In this document: positions 35,363 to 44,850 of the stretch, in pieces
Layout: the number at the start of each line of letters is the position of its first letter
How positions within the stretch are numbered: position 1 is the first letter of the stretch
NCBI RefSeq assembly: GCF_000473065.1
Contig: NZ_AXAZ01000008.1
Location: 124,001-188,000 of the forward strand
From: Bradyrhizobium sp. WSM1743
GTDB taxonomy: Bacteria; Pseudomonadota; Alphaproteobacteria; Rhizobiales; Xanthobacteraceae
Direction: 5' to 3'
DNA length: 64,000 bases
Translations under genes and position numbers: made by a program
Notes under the pieces: generated by a model
What the model saw: the letters and a program-made list of their open reading frames with translations, nothing else
What the model was told of the DNA's origin: nothing
Database searches by the model: none

Positions 35363-35377
35363 GTTCATGATATGTTC
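35363..35377. promoter_or_regulatory. LexA (SOS) operator, GTTC-N7-GTTC
   Basis: Perfect alphaproteobacterial LexA box, GTTCATGATATGTTC, within an AT-rich stretch between divergent genes. It lies 66 bp before the imuA start and 85 bp before the start of the DUF4130-UdgX gene. It almost certainly represses imuA-imuB-dnaE2 until DNA damage, and may also control the divergent gene. Confidence 0.92.
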
Positions 35378-35462
35378 TAATATAAAGCTAACGGCGCCCC
35401 AAGAGTCAATCGAATTGGCGTCCAGTCGGATTCATGAGCAGAATCAAGAGGATTCAAGTGCC

Positions 35463-36860
35463 ATGTACCTCATCACTCTCGACAGCCAGACCGATTTCGA
35501 GAGCTGGCGCAAAACCGCCCGCGCGCTCGCACTGCATCAGATCGCGCCGGCCGACGTGACCTGGAGCGTGCAGGGCCGCGCGAAAGACGCGGTGCCGGCT
35601 GGTCTTTGCGAAGCGCCCAGCCTTCCGCCGATCGAAACCGACGGCACCTTCAGCGTGCCGGCCAATTTCATCGCGCTCGCCCGCATCGCAGCCCTGCACC
35701 GCGACAGTGAACGCTTTGCGCTGCTCTATCGCCTGTTGTGGCGGCTGCGGAGCGACCATGATCTGCTCGAGATCAGGACAGATCCCGACGTCGCGTTGGC
35801 GACAGCGATGGCCGGCAACGTGCATCGCGACGTGCAGCGGATGCGCGACGTCGTTCGCTTCCGCGAAATCGGACGCGAGCACAAGGCCCATTACGCCGCC
35901 TGGTTCGTGCCGGAGCATCATATCGTCGAATTTGCCGCCCCCTTCTTCGCGCGCCGCTACGCCGACATGCCCTGGTCGATCCTCACGCCGGACGTTTGCG
36001 CACATTGGGACGGCCACGCGATCACATTCACGCCGGGAATCAACCAATCGGAGTTGCCCGCCCCGAACCGGTTGGAAGAAACCTGGCGCCGCCACTTTCG
36101 GCCGGACCACCCGTTCACGCCGGAGGCGCCGAACACGCGCCGCAGGAACCTGTCGGAAGCCTCGATACTTGAACCTCTGCTCGCCGACGCCGAACGCTGG
36201 ACCGGCGGGCGGATCATCCCGCCTCCGGAGGCTCCGATGAAACGCAAGTCAGCTGTCGACGATCTCGAAACGCTCCGCGAGGAAGCCGCCCATTGCCGCG
36301 CCTGCCATCTCTACAAGGATGCGACGCAGACCGTGTTCGGCGAGGGCCCGAAGAACGCCAATATCATGCTGGTCGGCGAGCAGCCCGGCGACAAGGAAGA
36401 CCTCGCCGGCCACCCCTTCGTCGGTCCGGCCGGCCAGATGCTCGACCGCGCGCTGGAGGAGGCCGGCGTCGACCGCAAGAAGGTCTATGTCACCAACGCG
36501 GTGAAGCACTTCAAATTCGTGCCGCGCGGAAAGATCCGCCTGCACCAGAAACCGACGACGCCGGAGATCCGGGCGTGCCGGCAATGGTATGAGCGGGAAG
36601 TTTCGGCAATCCAGCCGGATCTCATCGTGGCGATGGGCGCAACTGCAGCGCAAAGCGTGTTCGGCAAGATCACCCCGATCGGCAAGAACCGCGGCCGGCT
36701 CATCGACCTTCCCGACGGGCGCAAAGCGCTGGTGACGGTGCATCCGTCCTATCTGCTGCGGTTGCCCGATCCGGAAGCCAAGGTGCTGGAGTATCAGCGC
36801 TTTGTCGAGGATTTGAAGATCGCCGCCGGCTTGCAGAAGAAGGCCGCACGGGCTGCCTAA
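35463..36860 (+). CDS. udgX: DUF4130-UdgX fusion, uracil-DNA binding/glycosylase protein
   Basis: Protein of 465 residues with two domains. The N-terminal 240 residues form a DUF4130 domain (TIGR03915-like: FIALARIAALHRDSERFALL, MRDVVRFREIG, FVPEHHIVEFAAPFF). The C-terminal 220 are a UdgX-type family 4-like uracil-DNA glycosylase with FeS cysteines (HCRACHLY, IRACRQWY), the water-activating loop GEQPGDKEDLAGHPFVGPAG, and the UdgX-specific insert RLHQKPT with His361. In Mycobacterium UdgX the matching His forms a covalent bond with the uracil site in DNA. It is transcribed away from the imuABC-type operon, with a LexA box between. Confidence 0.93.
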   Translation: MYLITLDSQTDFESWRKTARALALHQIAPADVTWSVQGRAKDAVPAGLCEAPSLPPIETDGTFSVPANFIALARIAALHRDSERFALLYRLLWRLRSDHDLLEIRTDPDVALATAMAGNVHRDVQRMRDVVRFREIGREHKAHYAAWFVPEHHIVEFAAPFFARRYADMPWSILTPDVCAHWDGHAITFTPGINQSELPAPNRLEETWRRHFRPDHPFTPEAPNTRRRNLSEASILEPLLADAERWTGGRIIPPPEAPMKRKSAVDDLETLREEAAHCRACHLYKDATQTVFGEGPKNANIMLVGEQPGDKEDLAGHPFVGPAGQMLDRALEEAGVDRKKVYVTNAVKHFKFVPRGKIRLHQKPTTPEIRACRQWYEREVSAIQPDLIVAMGATAAQSVFGKITPIGKNRGRLIDLPDGRKALVTVHPSYLLRLPDPEAKVLEYQRFVEDLKIAAGLQKKAARAA

Positions 36861-36977
36861 GTACTAGCAGGGAAACGGCAGACTGGCAGGAAAACGGCTT
36901 TCGCGCCTTGGTTGTCATCCAGCCTTCAAATCCATCACGGACAATACCCTTACCTGAGAGTTAAGGGGCGTCCAGAC

Positions 36978-38606
36978 ATGACCGATGTTGCATTCGACCG
37001 CGCGGTAGCAGATCCCGCGCCCGTCCAGCCGGCCTCGCGACCAAATCTCGACAAGGGCTTCAATCCGCTGACGATGATCCTGTTCTTCGGCATCCTCGCC
37101 GCGGGGCTGCTGTTCGTCGCCTACAGCATCTATGTCGACGTCAATGCCACCGGCACGCGGGTGACGACCTATCTGCCCTACATCCTCCTGTTCATTGCGC
37201 TGCTGATCGCGCTCGGCTTCGAGTTCGTCAACGGCTTCCACGACACCGCCAATGCGGTGGCCACGGTCATCTACACCCATTCGCTGCCGGCCGAAGTCGC
37301 GGTGATGTGGTCGGGCTTCTTCAACTTCCTCGGCGTGCTGCTGTCCTCCGGCACGGTCGCCTTCGGCATCGTCTCGCTGCTGCCGGTCGAGCTGATCCTC
37401 CAGGTCGGCTCCAGCGCCGGCTTCGCGATGGTGTTCGCGCTGCTGATCGCCGCGATCCTGTGGAATCTCGGCACCTGGTTCTTCGGCCTGCCCGCCTCCT
37501 CCTCGCACACGCTGATCGGCTCGATCATCGGCGTTGGCGTCGCCAACGCCGTCATGCGCGGCCGCGACGGCACCTCGGGCGTGGACTGGACCAAGGCAAC
37601 CGAGATCGGCTACGCGCTGCTGCTGTCGCCCCTGTTCGGCTTCATCTGCGCCGCCACGCTGTTGCTGCTGCTCAAGTTCATCGTGCGCAACCCGGCGCTC
37701 TATTCCGCGCCCGAAGGCAACAAGGCGCCGCCGCTCTGGATCCGCGGCCTGCTGATCGCAACCTGCACCGGCGTCAGCTTTGCGCACGGCTCGAACGACG
37801 GCCAGAAGGGCATGGGCCTGATCATGCTGATCCTGATCGGCACCGTGCCGACGGCCTATGCGCTCAACCGCGCGCTGCCGGAATCCCAGGTCGTCCAGTT
37901 CCAGAAGACCTCGGATGCCGCCGCCAAGGTGATCTCCGCGAAGGGCGCCGGCCACAGCATCATCGGCGATCCCCGCCCCGCCGTGACGCAGTACATCACG
38001 CTGCGCCACATCAACGAGGGCACCTATCCCTCGCTCGCCGTGCTGGTGAAGGACGTCGGCGATCAGGTCGCCAAATACGGCACGCTGAACAAGGTGCCGG
38101 CGGAAGCCGTCGGCAACACCCGCAACGACATGTACATGACTTCGGAAGCGATCCGGTTCCTGATGAAGGACAAGGAGAACGATCTCAACAAGGAGGAGAT
38201 CGCGACCCTGAACGCCTACAAGGGCTCGCTCGACGCCGCCACGAAGTTCATCCCCAATTGGGTGAAGATCGCGGTCGCCATCGCCCTCGGCCTCGGCACC
38301 ATGATCGGCTGGAAGCGCATCGTGATCACGGTCGGTGAGAAGATCGGCAAGTCGCATCTCACCTATGCGCAAGGCGCCTCGGCCGAGCTCGTGGCCGCCG
38401 CCACGATCGGCGCCGCCGACGTGTTCGGCCTGCCGGTCTCCACCACGCATGTGCTGTCGTCGGGCGTCGCGGGCACCATGGCCGCGAACGGTTCGGGCCT
38501 GCAATGGTCGACCATCCGTAACCTGCTGATGGCCTGGGTGCTGACGCTGCCCTGCGCGATCATGCTGTCGGCCACGCTCTATGTGATCTTCTCGCGGATG
38601 TTCTGA
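36978..38606 (+). CDS. pit: Inorganic phosphate transporter, Pit family
   Basis: Membrane permease of 542 residues that imports metal-phosphate with protons. Both inverted signature repeats are intact: GFEFVNGFHDTANAVATVIY in the N-terminal half and GAADVFGLPVSTTHVLSSGV in the C-terminal half, with ASSSHTLIGSIIGVGVANA between. A hydrophilic loop of about 130 residues (from QVVQFQKTSDAAAKVISAKG to LDAATKFIPNWV) divides the halves. AAGGGG at 36963-36968 precedes ATG 36978, so the longer upstream frame was not used. No phoU-like gene sits next to it. Confidence 0.95.
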   Translation: MTDVAFDRAVADPAPVQPASRPNLDKGFNPLTMILFFGILAAGLLFVAYSIYVDVNATGTRVTTYLPYILLFIALLIALGFEFVNGFHDTANAVATVIYTHSLPAEVAVMWSGFFNFLGVLLSSGTVAFGIVSLLPVELILQVGSSAGFAMVFALLIAAILWNLGTWFFGLPASSSHTLIGSIIGVGVANAVMRGRDGTSGVDWTKATEIGYALLLSPLFGFICAATLLLLLKFIVRNPALYSAPEGNKAPPLWIRGLLIATCTGVSFAHGSNDGQKGMGLIMLILIGTVPTAYALNRALPESQVVQFQKTSDAAAKVISAKGAGHSIIGDPRPAVTQYITLRHINEGTYPSLAVLVKDVGDQVAKYGTLNKVPAEAVGNTRNDMYMTSEAIRFLMKDKENDLNKEEIATLNAYKGSLDAATKFIPNWVKIAVAIALGLGTMIGWKRIVITVGEKIGKSHLTYAQGASAELVAAATIGAADVFGLPVSTTHVLSSGVAGTMAANGSGLQWSTIRNLLMAWVLTLPCAIMLSATLYVIFSRMF

Positions 38607-38667
38607 GTAGAACGATATTCCATCAACGCGCTTGGCCGGGCTTGGCCCGGCCATTTGCATTCAGGTT

Positions 38668-38768
38668 GTCATTCCGGGGCGGTCCGCAGGACCGAACTAC
38701 GGTGCGCAATTGCGCACCGGAGAATCTCGAGATCCCGGGTTCGCCTCTGCGAGGCGCCCCGGGATGAC
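38668..38768. repeat. Palindromic repeat, family R2, intergenic copy
   Basis: Sister of the block inside dnaE2. It has the end GTCATTCCGGGG, the core GGTGCGCAATTGCGCACC, then GAGAATCTCGAGATCCCGGG, and the closing GCCCCGGGATGAC. It fills most of the gap between the convergent phosphate permease and M20 amidohydrolase genes. Confidence 0.88.
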
Positions 38769-38776
38769 GTCGATGT

Positions 38777-39946
38777 TCAGGCCGCGAGCTGCTCCTCGAC
38801 CAGCTTGACCCAGTAGGAGGTGCCGTAGACGATCGCCTCGTCGTTGAAATTGTAGGCGGGGTGATGCAGGCCGGCGCTGTCGCCGTTGCCGCAGAAGATG
38901 AAGGCGCCGGGCCGCGCCTCCAGCATGTAGGCGAAATCCTCGCCGCCCATCAGCGGCGCCATCTCGTGCACATTGGCCTCGCCCGCGACCTGCGTGGCAA
39001 TGCGCCGCGCCACCTCGGTCTCCGCCGCATGGTTGTTCACGACGGGATAATTGCGCTTGTAGTGCAGGTCGATCTTGGCACCGGTGATCTGCGCCACGCC
39101 AGCCACGACTTCGCGCACCCGCTTCTCGACCAGCTTGCGTACCTCCGGCGAAAGCGTGCGGATGGTACCTCTCAGCGTCGCGGTCTGCGGAATGACGTTG
39201 CGGGCATTGCCGGCGTGGAATTCGCAGATCGAGATCACGGCCGACTCTAGGGGATCAACGCTGCGCGCGACGATCGACTGCAGCGCCGTGATCACCTGCG
39301 CACCGACCAGCACGGAATCGACGCATTTGTGCGGACGCGCGGCATGGCCGCCGACGCCCTCGATCATGATGTCGACCTCGTCGGTCGCCGCCATGATCGG
39401 ACCCGGCCGGATCGCGAACGAGCCGATCGGGATGCCCGGACCGTTGTGCATGCCGTAGACCTGCTCAATGCCGAAGCGCTCCATCAGGCCGTCCTTGACC
39501 ATGGCCGCGCCGCCGGCGCCGCCCTCCTCGGCCGGCTGGAAGATCACAATGGCATCGCCGGCAAAATTGCGGGTCTCGGCGAGATAGCGGGCGGCTCCCA
39601 GCAGCATCGCAGTGTGGCCGTCATGGCCGCAGGCGTGCATCTTGCCGGGGGTCTTGGAGGCGTAAGGCAGATTGGTCTGCTCCTCCACCGGCAGAGCGTC
39701 CATGTCGGCGCGCAGGCCGATCACCTTGAGCCCCTCGCCGGCCGGCTTGCTCCCCTTGATCACGCCGACCACGCCGGTCTGGCCGAGGCCGGTCACGACC
39801 TCGTCGCAACCGAACTCCCGCAAGCGATCCGCGACAAATGCTGCGGTGCGGTGGACGTCGTACAGCAGCTCGGGATGCTCATGGATGTCCCGGCGCCAGG
39901 CCTGAATATCGGGTTGGAGGTCGGCGACACGGTTCACGATGGGCAT
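38777..39946 (-). CDS. M20 family amidohydrolase (hippurate hydrolase-like)
   Basis: Cytosolic metal-dependent amidohydrolase of 389 residues that cleaves N-acyl amino acids or related amides. Metal ligands are in HACGHDGHTAMLLGAARYL, the catalytic Glu pair in QPAEEGGAGGAAMV, a His in the dimerisation domain (GVGGHAARPHKCVDSV), and the last ligands in MGGEDFAYML. The overall sequence matches the HipO/aminoacylase branch. ATG 39946 (MPIVNRV) was chosen; a TTG at 39958 would add 4 residues. Substrate not determinable. It is divergent from the GMC oxidoreductase gene. Confidence 0.93.
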   Translation of the reverse strand: MPIVNRVADLQPDIQAWRRDIHEHPELLYDVHRTAAFVADRLREFGCDEVVTGLGQTGVVGVIKGSKPAGEGLKVIGLRADMDALPVEEQTNLPYASKTPGKMHACGHDGHTAMLLGAARYLAETRNFAGDAIVIFQPAEEGGAGGAAMVKDGLMERFGIEQVYGMHNGPGIPIGSFAIRPGPIMAATDEVDIMIEGVGGHAARPHKCVDSVLVGAQVITALQSIVARSVDPLESAVISICEFHAGNARNVIPQTATLRGTIRTLSPEVRKLVEKRVREVVAGVAQITGAKIDLHYKRNYPVVNNHAAETEVARRIATQVAGEANVHEMAPLMGGEDFAYMLEARPGAFIFCGNGDSAGLHHPAYNFNDEAIVYGTSYWVKLVEEQLAA

Positions 39947-40121
39947 GGAGGGTCTCAAGCCTTGTTGGGAATACAGGACTGTCTACCATGCAAGCGTCAG
40001 TCCACCCAACTCCCGGGGATCGGGATCTGGCCCTGACAAACGGGCATAGCCGGGCTTGTCCCGGTCCGGCGGGTCTGCCTATTAGGACGGAACGTTAAGG
40101 GACCATCCGGGTGGAAGCAGA

Positions 40122-41741
40122 ATGCCGAGGCGGCTTGAAGGTGAGTTTGACTACATTGTCGTCGGAGCCGGAACGGCCGGCTGCATCGTCGCGAACCGGC
40201 TGTCGGCCGATCGCAACAACCGCGTCCTCATCCTGGAGGCCGGGGGCGACGACAATTGGATCTGGTTCCACATCCCCGTCGGCTATCTCTTCGCCATCGG
40301 CAATCCCCGTTCCGACTGGATGTTCAAGACCGAGGCCGAGCCGGGTCTGAACGGCCGCGCGCTGGCCTATCCCCGCGGCAAGGTGATCGGCGGCTGCTCG
40401 GCGATCAACGCCATGATCTCGATGCGGGGACAGGCCGCCGATTACGATCACTGGCGCCAGCTTGGGCTGACCGGCTGGGGCTATGATGACGTGCTGCCGC
40501 TGTTCAAGCGCCTCGAGGACCACTTTCTCGGCGCCAGCGAGCATCATGGCGCCGGCGGCGGCTGGCGCATCGAGGCGCCGCGGTTGTCATGGGCCATTCT
40601 TGACGCTGTCGGGGACGCCGCAGAAGAAATGGGCATCAAGCGCATCCCGGATTTCAACACCGGCGACAACGAAGGCACCAGCTATTTCCACGTCAACCAG
40701 AAGCGCGGACGGCGCTGGTCGTCGGCGCGTGGCTTCCTCAAGCCGGCGCTGAACCGCCCGAACTTGCGGCTCGAGAAGCACGTGCTGGTCGACCGTCTCA
40801 TCATCGAGCAGGGCCGCGCCGTCGGCGTGCGCTTCATCCAGAACGGCGAGATCATCGAGGCGCGTGCGAAGCGCGAGGTGATCCTCTCGGCAGGCTCCAT
40901 CGGCTCGGTGCAGGTGCTGCATCGCTCCGGCATCGGCCCCGCCGATTGGCTGTCGCCGCTCGGCATCGACCTCGTCATGGACAAGCCCGGTGTGGGGCGC
41001 AATCTGCAAGACCACCTCCAGCAGCGCGCGATCTACAAGGTGGAGGGCGTGCGCACGCTGAACGAGACCTATTACAATCTGTTCCGCCGCGGCCTGATGG
41101 GGCTCGACTACGCCTTCCGCCGCCGCGGGCCGCTGACCATGGCGCCGTCGCAGCTCGGCATCTTCACGCGCTCCGATGCGACGCGCGCCCGTGCCAACAT
41201 CCAATTCCACGTGCAGCCGCTGTCGCTCGACAAGTTCGGCGATCCCTTGCATCGTTTCCCTGCGATCACCGTCAGTGCCTGCAATCTGCAGCCGACCTCG
41301 CGCGGCACCGTGCGGCTTCGTTCGGCGACGCCGGACGAGAAGCCGATCATCGCGCCGAACTATCTGTCGACCGACGACGACCGCCAGGTCGCCGCCGACG
41401 CCATCCGCACCACGCGACGCCTGATGCAGCAGAAGGCGCTGGCCAAGTACCGGCCCAGCGAATATCTACCCGGGCCTTCCGTCGGCGACGACGATGCCTC
41501 CCTCGCAAAAGCCGCCGGCGACATCGGCACCACCATCTTCCATCCCGTCGGCACGGCGAAGATGGGCACGGCGAACGATCCGATGGCGGTGGTTGACGAG
41601 CGCCTGCGCTTCTACGGACTGTCCGGCTTGCGCATCGTCGATGCCTCGATCATGCCGACGATAACCTCGGGTAACACGAATACGCCGACGGCAATGATTG
41701 CGGAGAAGGGGGCGACGATGATCTTGGAAGATGCGCGATAG
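40122..41741 (+). CDS. GMC family FAD-dependent oxidoreductase (choline dehydrogenase-like)
   Basis: FAD oxidoreductase of 539 residues that oxidises an alcohol. The FAD-binding start is YIVVGAGTAGCIVANRLSAD, the first GMC signature is around GKVIGGCSAINAMISMRGQA, and the second is VILSAGSIGSVQVLHRSGIG. The catalytic His474 is in FHPVGTAKMG. The second active-site position is Asn520 (GNTNTPT), a His-to-Asn variation seen in many GMC enzymes. The overall form is choline-dehydrogenase/alcohol-dehydrogenase-like; substrate unknown and no betaine aldehyde dehydrogenase is nearby. Confidence 0.92.
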   Translation: MPRRLEGEFDYIVVGAGTAGCIVANRLSADRNNRVLILEAGGDDNWIWFHIPVGYLFAIGNPRSDWMFKTEAEPGLNGRALAYPRGKVIGGCSAINAMISMRGQAADYDHWRQLGLTGWGYDDVLPLFKRLEDHFLGASEHHGAGGGWRIEAPRLSWAILDAVGDAAEEMGIKRIPDFNTGDNEGTSYFHVNQKRGRRWSSARGFLKPALNRPNLRLEKHVLVDRLIIEQGRAVGVRFIQNGEIIEARAKREVILSAGSIGSVQVLHRSGIGPADWLSPLGIDLVMDKPGVGRNLQDHLQQRAIYKVEGVRTLNETYYNLFRRGLMGLDYAFRRRGPLTMAPSQLGIFTRSDATRARANIQFHVQPLSLDKFGDPLHRFPAITVSACNLQPTSRGTVRLRSATPDEKPIIAPNYLSTDDDRQVAADAIRTTRRLMQQKALAKYRPSEYLPGPSVGDDDASLAKAAGDIGTTIFHPVGTAKMGTANDPMAVVDERLRFYGLSGLRIVDASIMPTITSGNTNTPTAMIAEKGATMILEDAR

Positions 41742-41823
41742 AGACCACGCACCGCTCAAGCCCAATTCTGGACCGAGGGAGAAGACCAGGGGGATGATGG
41801 ATTGCCGCCGCACGCGTGCAGCC

Positions 41824-42492
41824 TCATAACGATTGCCAGCCGATCACAAGAGTTAGAGCGGCGGAAGCGACGACCAGAAGTATGGCTAGCCGGCCACCTC
41901 TTAGCTGGCTCCACATGAGCAGGCCCGACACCGCAAGCAGAATAATGCTGCCTGCAATGGAATCGGCGAGCAGAATCCACGCGACTCCGACTCCTTCTGA
42001 CTTGTGCAGACGCGTGAGTGTTGCGAAGACGTTTGCGTCGTACCGCAGAACACTGGCAAAGCTGTTGCCTCGCCAATACTCGACCTGAATCAAATACCGA
42101 GGAGCATTGAAGCGCACTTGCCAGCGCTCCGGTTGCCGAATCGCACTGTCACCCCACAGCACATTCTGCGCCGCCTCAATCGTGGTGCCGGTCGCAGGTC
42201 GCGAGAGCGATAGCGAGTATTGCGCCCAAGCGGCGAAAGCCTCGATCGTCTCGGGACGCTCAGCAGGCAGGGCAAGCTGAAAGTTGCTCCGAGTCGTCTC
42301 GGCAAGCGGAAGCTTGAGTGTCGCGCGGTGATTCAGGAGAATTCCCGTCGCGCCAAAGCACAAGCCGAGCACGGCGCCCCAGAGGCCGAGCCAGACATGC
42401 ACGCGGCGGAGCCAGCGCAGGAAGAAAGCGCGACGAGCACGGGAACGCCGTGCCGCCTCGTCCGCAACTGCCGGCGCTGGCAAATCGAGCAT
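41824..42492 (-). CDS. PepSY-associated membrane protein
   Basis: Membrane protein of 222 residues. A cytoplasmic Arg-rich start (RRSRARRAFFLRWLRRVHVW) leads to a first helix (GLWGAVLGLCFGATGILLNH), a periplasmic region of about 100 residues, then two helices at the C-terminus (WILLADSIAGSIILLAVSGL and LAILLVVASAALTLVIGW). This is the compact PepSY_TM-like layout found beside TonB-dependent siderophore receptors, where it may help reduce or release iron. Its start directly touches the stop of the receptor gene upstream, so the two are one operon. Confidence 0.85.
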   Translation of the reverse strand: MLDLPAPAVADEAARRSRARRAFFLRWLRRVHVWLGLWGAVLGLCFGATGILLNHRATLKLPLAETTRSNFQLALPAERPETIEAFAAWAQYSLSLSRPATGTTIEAAQNVLWGDSAIRQPERWQVRFNAPRYLIQVEYWRGNSFASVLRYDANVFATLTRLHKSEGVGVAWILLADSIAGSIILLAVSGLLMWSQLRGGRLAILLVVASAALTLVIGWQSL

Positions 42493-44771
42493 TAGGACCG
42501 GAGCCGACCACGGAGAAAGAAGGTGCGCGACTCCCCGGGCAGCGCGCCCCAGTTCACCGGCGTGACATAGTAGGTTTGGTCGAAGAGGTTGGAAACACCG
42601 GCGCTGATCTGGAAATTGGGCTTGACGTCGTAGGATATGACAGCGTCGACCAGCGCATAGGAGGGCAGTACACGCTGGCTGTGGCCCTCCTTGATCGCTG
42701 TGCCGTAGTTCTCCGCGAAGACACGGTCTCGATAGCGGACGCCGCCGGCGATCTTCAGTCCGGGCACCGAGGGGATATCTTGGGTGATCCAGAGATTGAA
42801 GATGCTCTGTGGTATGCCGAACGGAATAGTTCCCACCGACAGAGGTTCGGATGGGAAATTCGTCAACCGCGGATCCTGGTAGGTGTAGTTGGCACGAATG
42901 GATGTGCCCTCGAATGGCCGAGCCTCCAGATCGATGTCGAAGCCGCGCGTACGTTGTTCTCCGATTGCGAAGACCTGCGTTCCGACGGTCTGCAGAAAGT
43001 TCTCGCGTGTCGTTTCGAAAATGGAGAAGGTCGCGATCAAGTGGTTACCGAATGGCGACAGCCGTATTCCACCTTCATATTGCGTCGCCTGCTCCGGGGC
43101 GCGGATATTATTGACCAGAGTTTCCGTGCTCAGGAGAGCGAAGTTGCTCCGTGATGTCCCTATGAAGGGCGAGAACCAGGACGTGAGGTGATAAACTAGA
43201 CCCGCATTGTAGCTCACCGCTCCGTCCTCGCGGCTGTCCCTTGCGTTGCTGAGCCGTTGCGTCAGTGTGGTTGCGAAATCATCATAACGCAACCCGACGC
43301 GCACCTTGAGGCGGTCCGTAACGTCGATCTGATCCTGGGCGTAGAAACTGGCATAGGTCGCATCGATGGTGTTGTTGTAGACTGGCGTAAATGTCAGCCC
43401 GGCCATCGATTGCTCCGGGATGACCGGGGCGAAGACATCGGTGATGTTCGGCAGATTTGCACTGTCGCGCCGAGAGATGACGTTGTGCTGCTGAACCTCG
43501 AATCCGGTGAGCAACGTGTGATTGATGCTGCCCGTCGCAAATCGCCAAACCGGCTCGAACTGGTAGTCGACGTCGTTCCAGTTATCCTGCTGCGATCGCA
43601 GAATGCGGCCCGTCATCGACGTGGCGTCGCCGACAACTCTGCCGCCCGCATTGCGGAGGATGTCGAGATCCCTGTGCATGAAGCTGAAACGATTGTTGAT
43701 GGTCAGGAAATCTGAAACCCGCCACTCGTCCGTGACCGCCAACCGAGCGATATCCTGATTTCCCTTTGCGAAGGGCGTGTAATAACGGGTCTCGCGGGGC
43801 ACGGGCAGGAGGGAGTTACCACGAAACAAAATGCCGGAGGTATCGGGCGTGCGCTCCAGATGGCGGAGATCGAGATTCACCGTGACCAGATGGTCGCTGT
43901 TGGGCTGCCATGTGAAAGAAGGCAGGAGTTCGATGTTCTCCCTGGAAAGACCGCGGAAGCCCTCAGAGGTGAAGTACGCCCCGTCGATCCGGTAATTCAG
44001 ACCGGGCGCCGTCGTCGGGCCGGTGGCGCCGAAAGTCGTCTCATATGTTTTGAAGGAGCCGACGCTCTGGTCCAGGTAATATGCTGGTACCGTACTGGGA
44101 GGTGCGCGGACGAGATTGATCGTGCCTCCCGGCGTCCCGCTGCCGAACAGCGCTGAGCCCGGTCCTTTCAAGACCTCGATCCGTTCGACGCCTGTGAGCG
44201 AGCGGGGATAGCCCATGACCACCGGCGCATCGAAAAGGCCGTTGACCAAGAAATTGACGTCGAGGCCACGGATGCTGAAGCGATCGAAGAATCCATAGCT
44301 CGACAGCCCGCCTTCGCTAATGCCACTGACATTGCGGATGGCTTGGCGCAGCTCAGTCCCCCCCTGTTCCTGGGTCAGCGTCGTAGGTACGGTCTGGATG
44401 TTGAGCGGCATGTCGGCGATGCGAGTACCCGTCTTACCGAAGCCAGCGACCTTTTCCAGGGAGGATTGCTCCTGGCGATGACTTGAGGACTCACCCTGGC
44501 GCTGGTTTGAGGACTGGCTCCGACGCCGACTGGCACTCGTTGTTCGATTCGACTCCGCGCGAGCAACTGACGAGGCACGTCGAGGAGCTTCGACGGAGAT
44601 CGCCGGCAGCACAACGCTCTGTGATGCTTGCTGGGCGACGGCATCGCTGCCTCCGAGTAACGCAAATACGCTTGCTGTGACCTGCAACCGCCGCCTTGCG
44701 TGTGAGCAAGATGAGTTCGCACGGCTCATCTCTCCGCGAACGCGGCCGGTCAATCTCGCATCGAAGTCCAT
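42492..44771 (-). CDS. TonB-dependent siderophore receptor
   Basis: Outer-membrane receptor of 759 residues. A signal region ends near GSDAVAQQASQ. Residues 55-110 are an unusual Ser/Arg/Gln-rich linker. The plug domain follows (MPLNIQTVPTTLTQEQGGTE, IRGLDVNFLVNG, RIEVLKGPGSALFGSGTPGG), then a 22-strand barrel with a terminal aromatic-type strand (RTFFLRGRLRS). Plug and barrel match FhuA/FpvA-type ferric siderophore receptors; ligand not known. Base composition is visibly less GC-rich than the neighbours, hinting at transfer. A palindrome 80 bp upstream is a probable iron-responsive operator. A PepSY protein gene follows directly. Confidence 0.92.
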   Translation of the reverse strand: MDFDARLTGRVRGEMSRANSSCSHARRRLQVTASVFALLGGSDAVAQQASQSVVLPAISVEAPRRASSVARAESNRTTSASRRRSQSSNQRQGESSSHRQEQSSLEKVAGFGKTGTRIADMPLNIQTVPTTLTQEQGGTELRQAIRNVSGISEGGLSSYGFFDRFSIRGLDVNFLVNGLFDAPVVMGYPRSLTGVERIEVLKGPGSALFGSGTPGGTINLVRAPPSTVPAYYLDQSVGSFKTYETTFGATGPTTAPGLNYRIDGAYFTSEGFRGLSRENIELLPSFTWQPNSDHLVTVNLDLRHLERTPDTSGILFRGNSLLPVPRETRYYTPFAKGNQDIARLAVTDEWRVSDFLTINNRFSFMHRDLDILRNAGGRVVGDATSMTGRILRSQQDNWNDVDYQFEPVWRFATGSINHTLLTGFEVQQHNVISRRDSANLPNITDVFAPVIPEQSMAGLTFTPVYNNTIDATYASFYAQDQIDVTDRLKVRVGLRYDDFATTLTQRLSNARDSREDGAVSYNAGLVYHLTSWFSPFIGTSRSNFALLSTETLVNNIRAPEQATQYEGGIRLSPFGNHLIATFSIFETTRENFLQTVGTQVFAIGEQRTRGFDIDLEARPFEGTSIRANYTYQDPRLTNFPSEPLSVGTIPFGIPQSIFNLWITQDIPSVPGLKIAGGVRYRDRVFAENYGTAIKEGHSQRVLPSYALVDAVISYDVKPNFQISAGVSNLFDQTYYVTPVNWGALPGESRTFFLRGRLRS

Positions 44772-44850
44772 ATCATCGCCCCCAAATTTCGAGGGGTGCT
44801 AAGACCATGACCAGTTCCACGGGTCAACAAAGAATCCTTGATAATCAATG

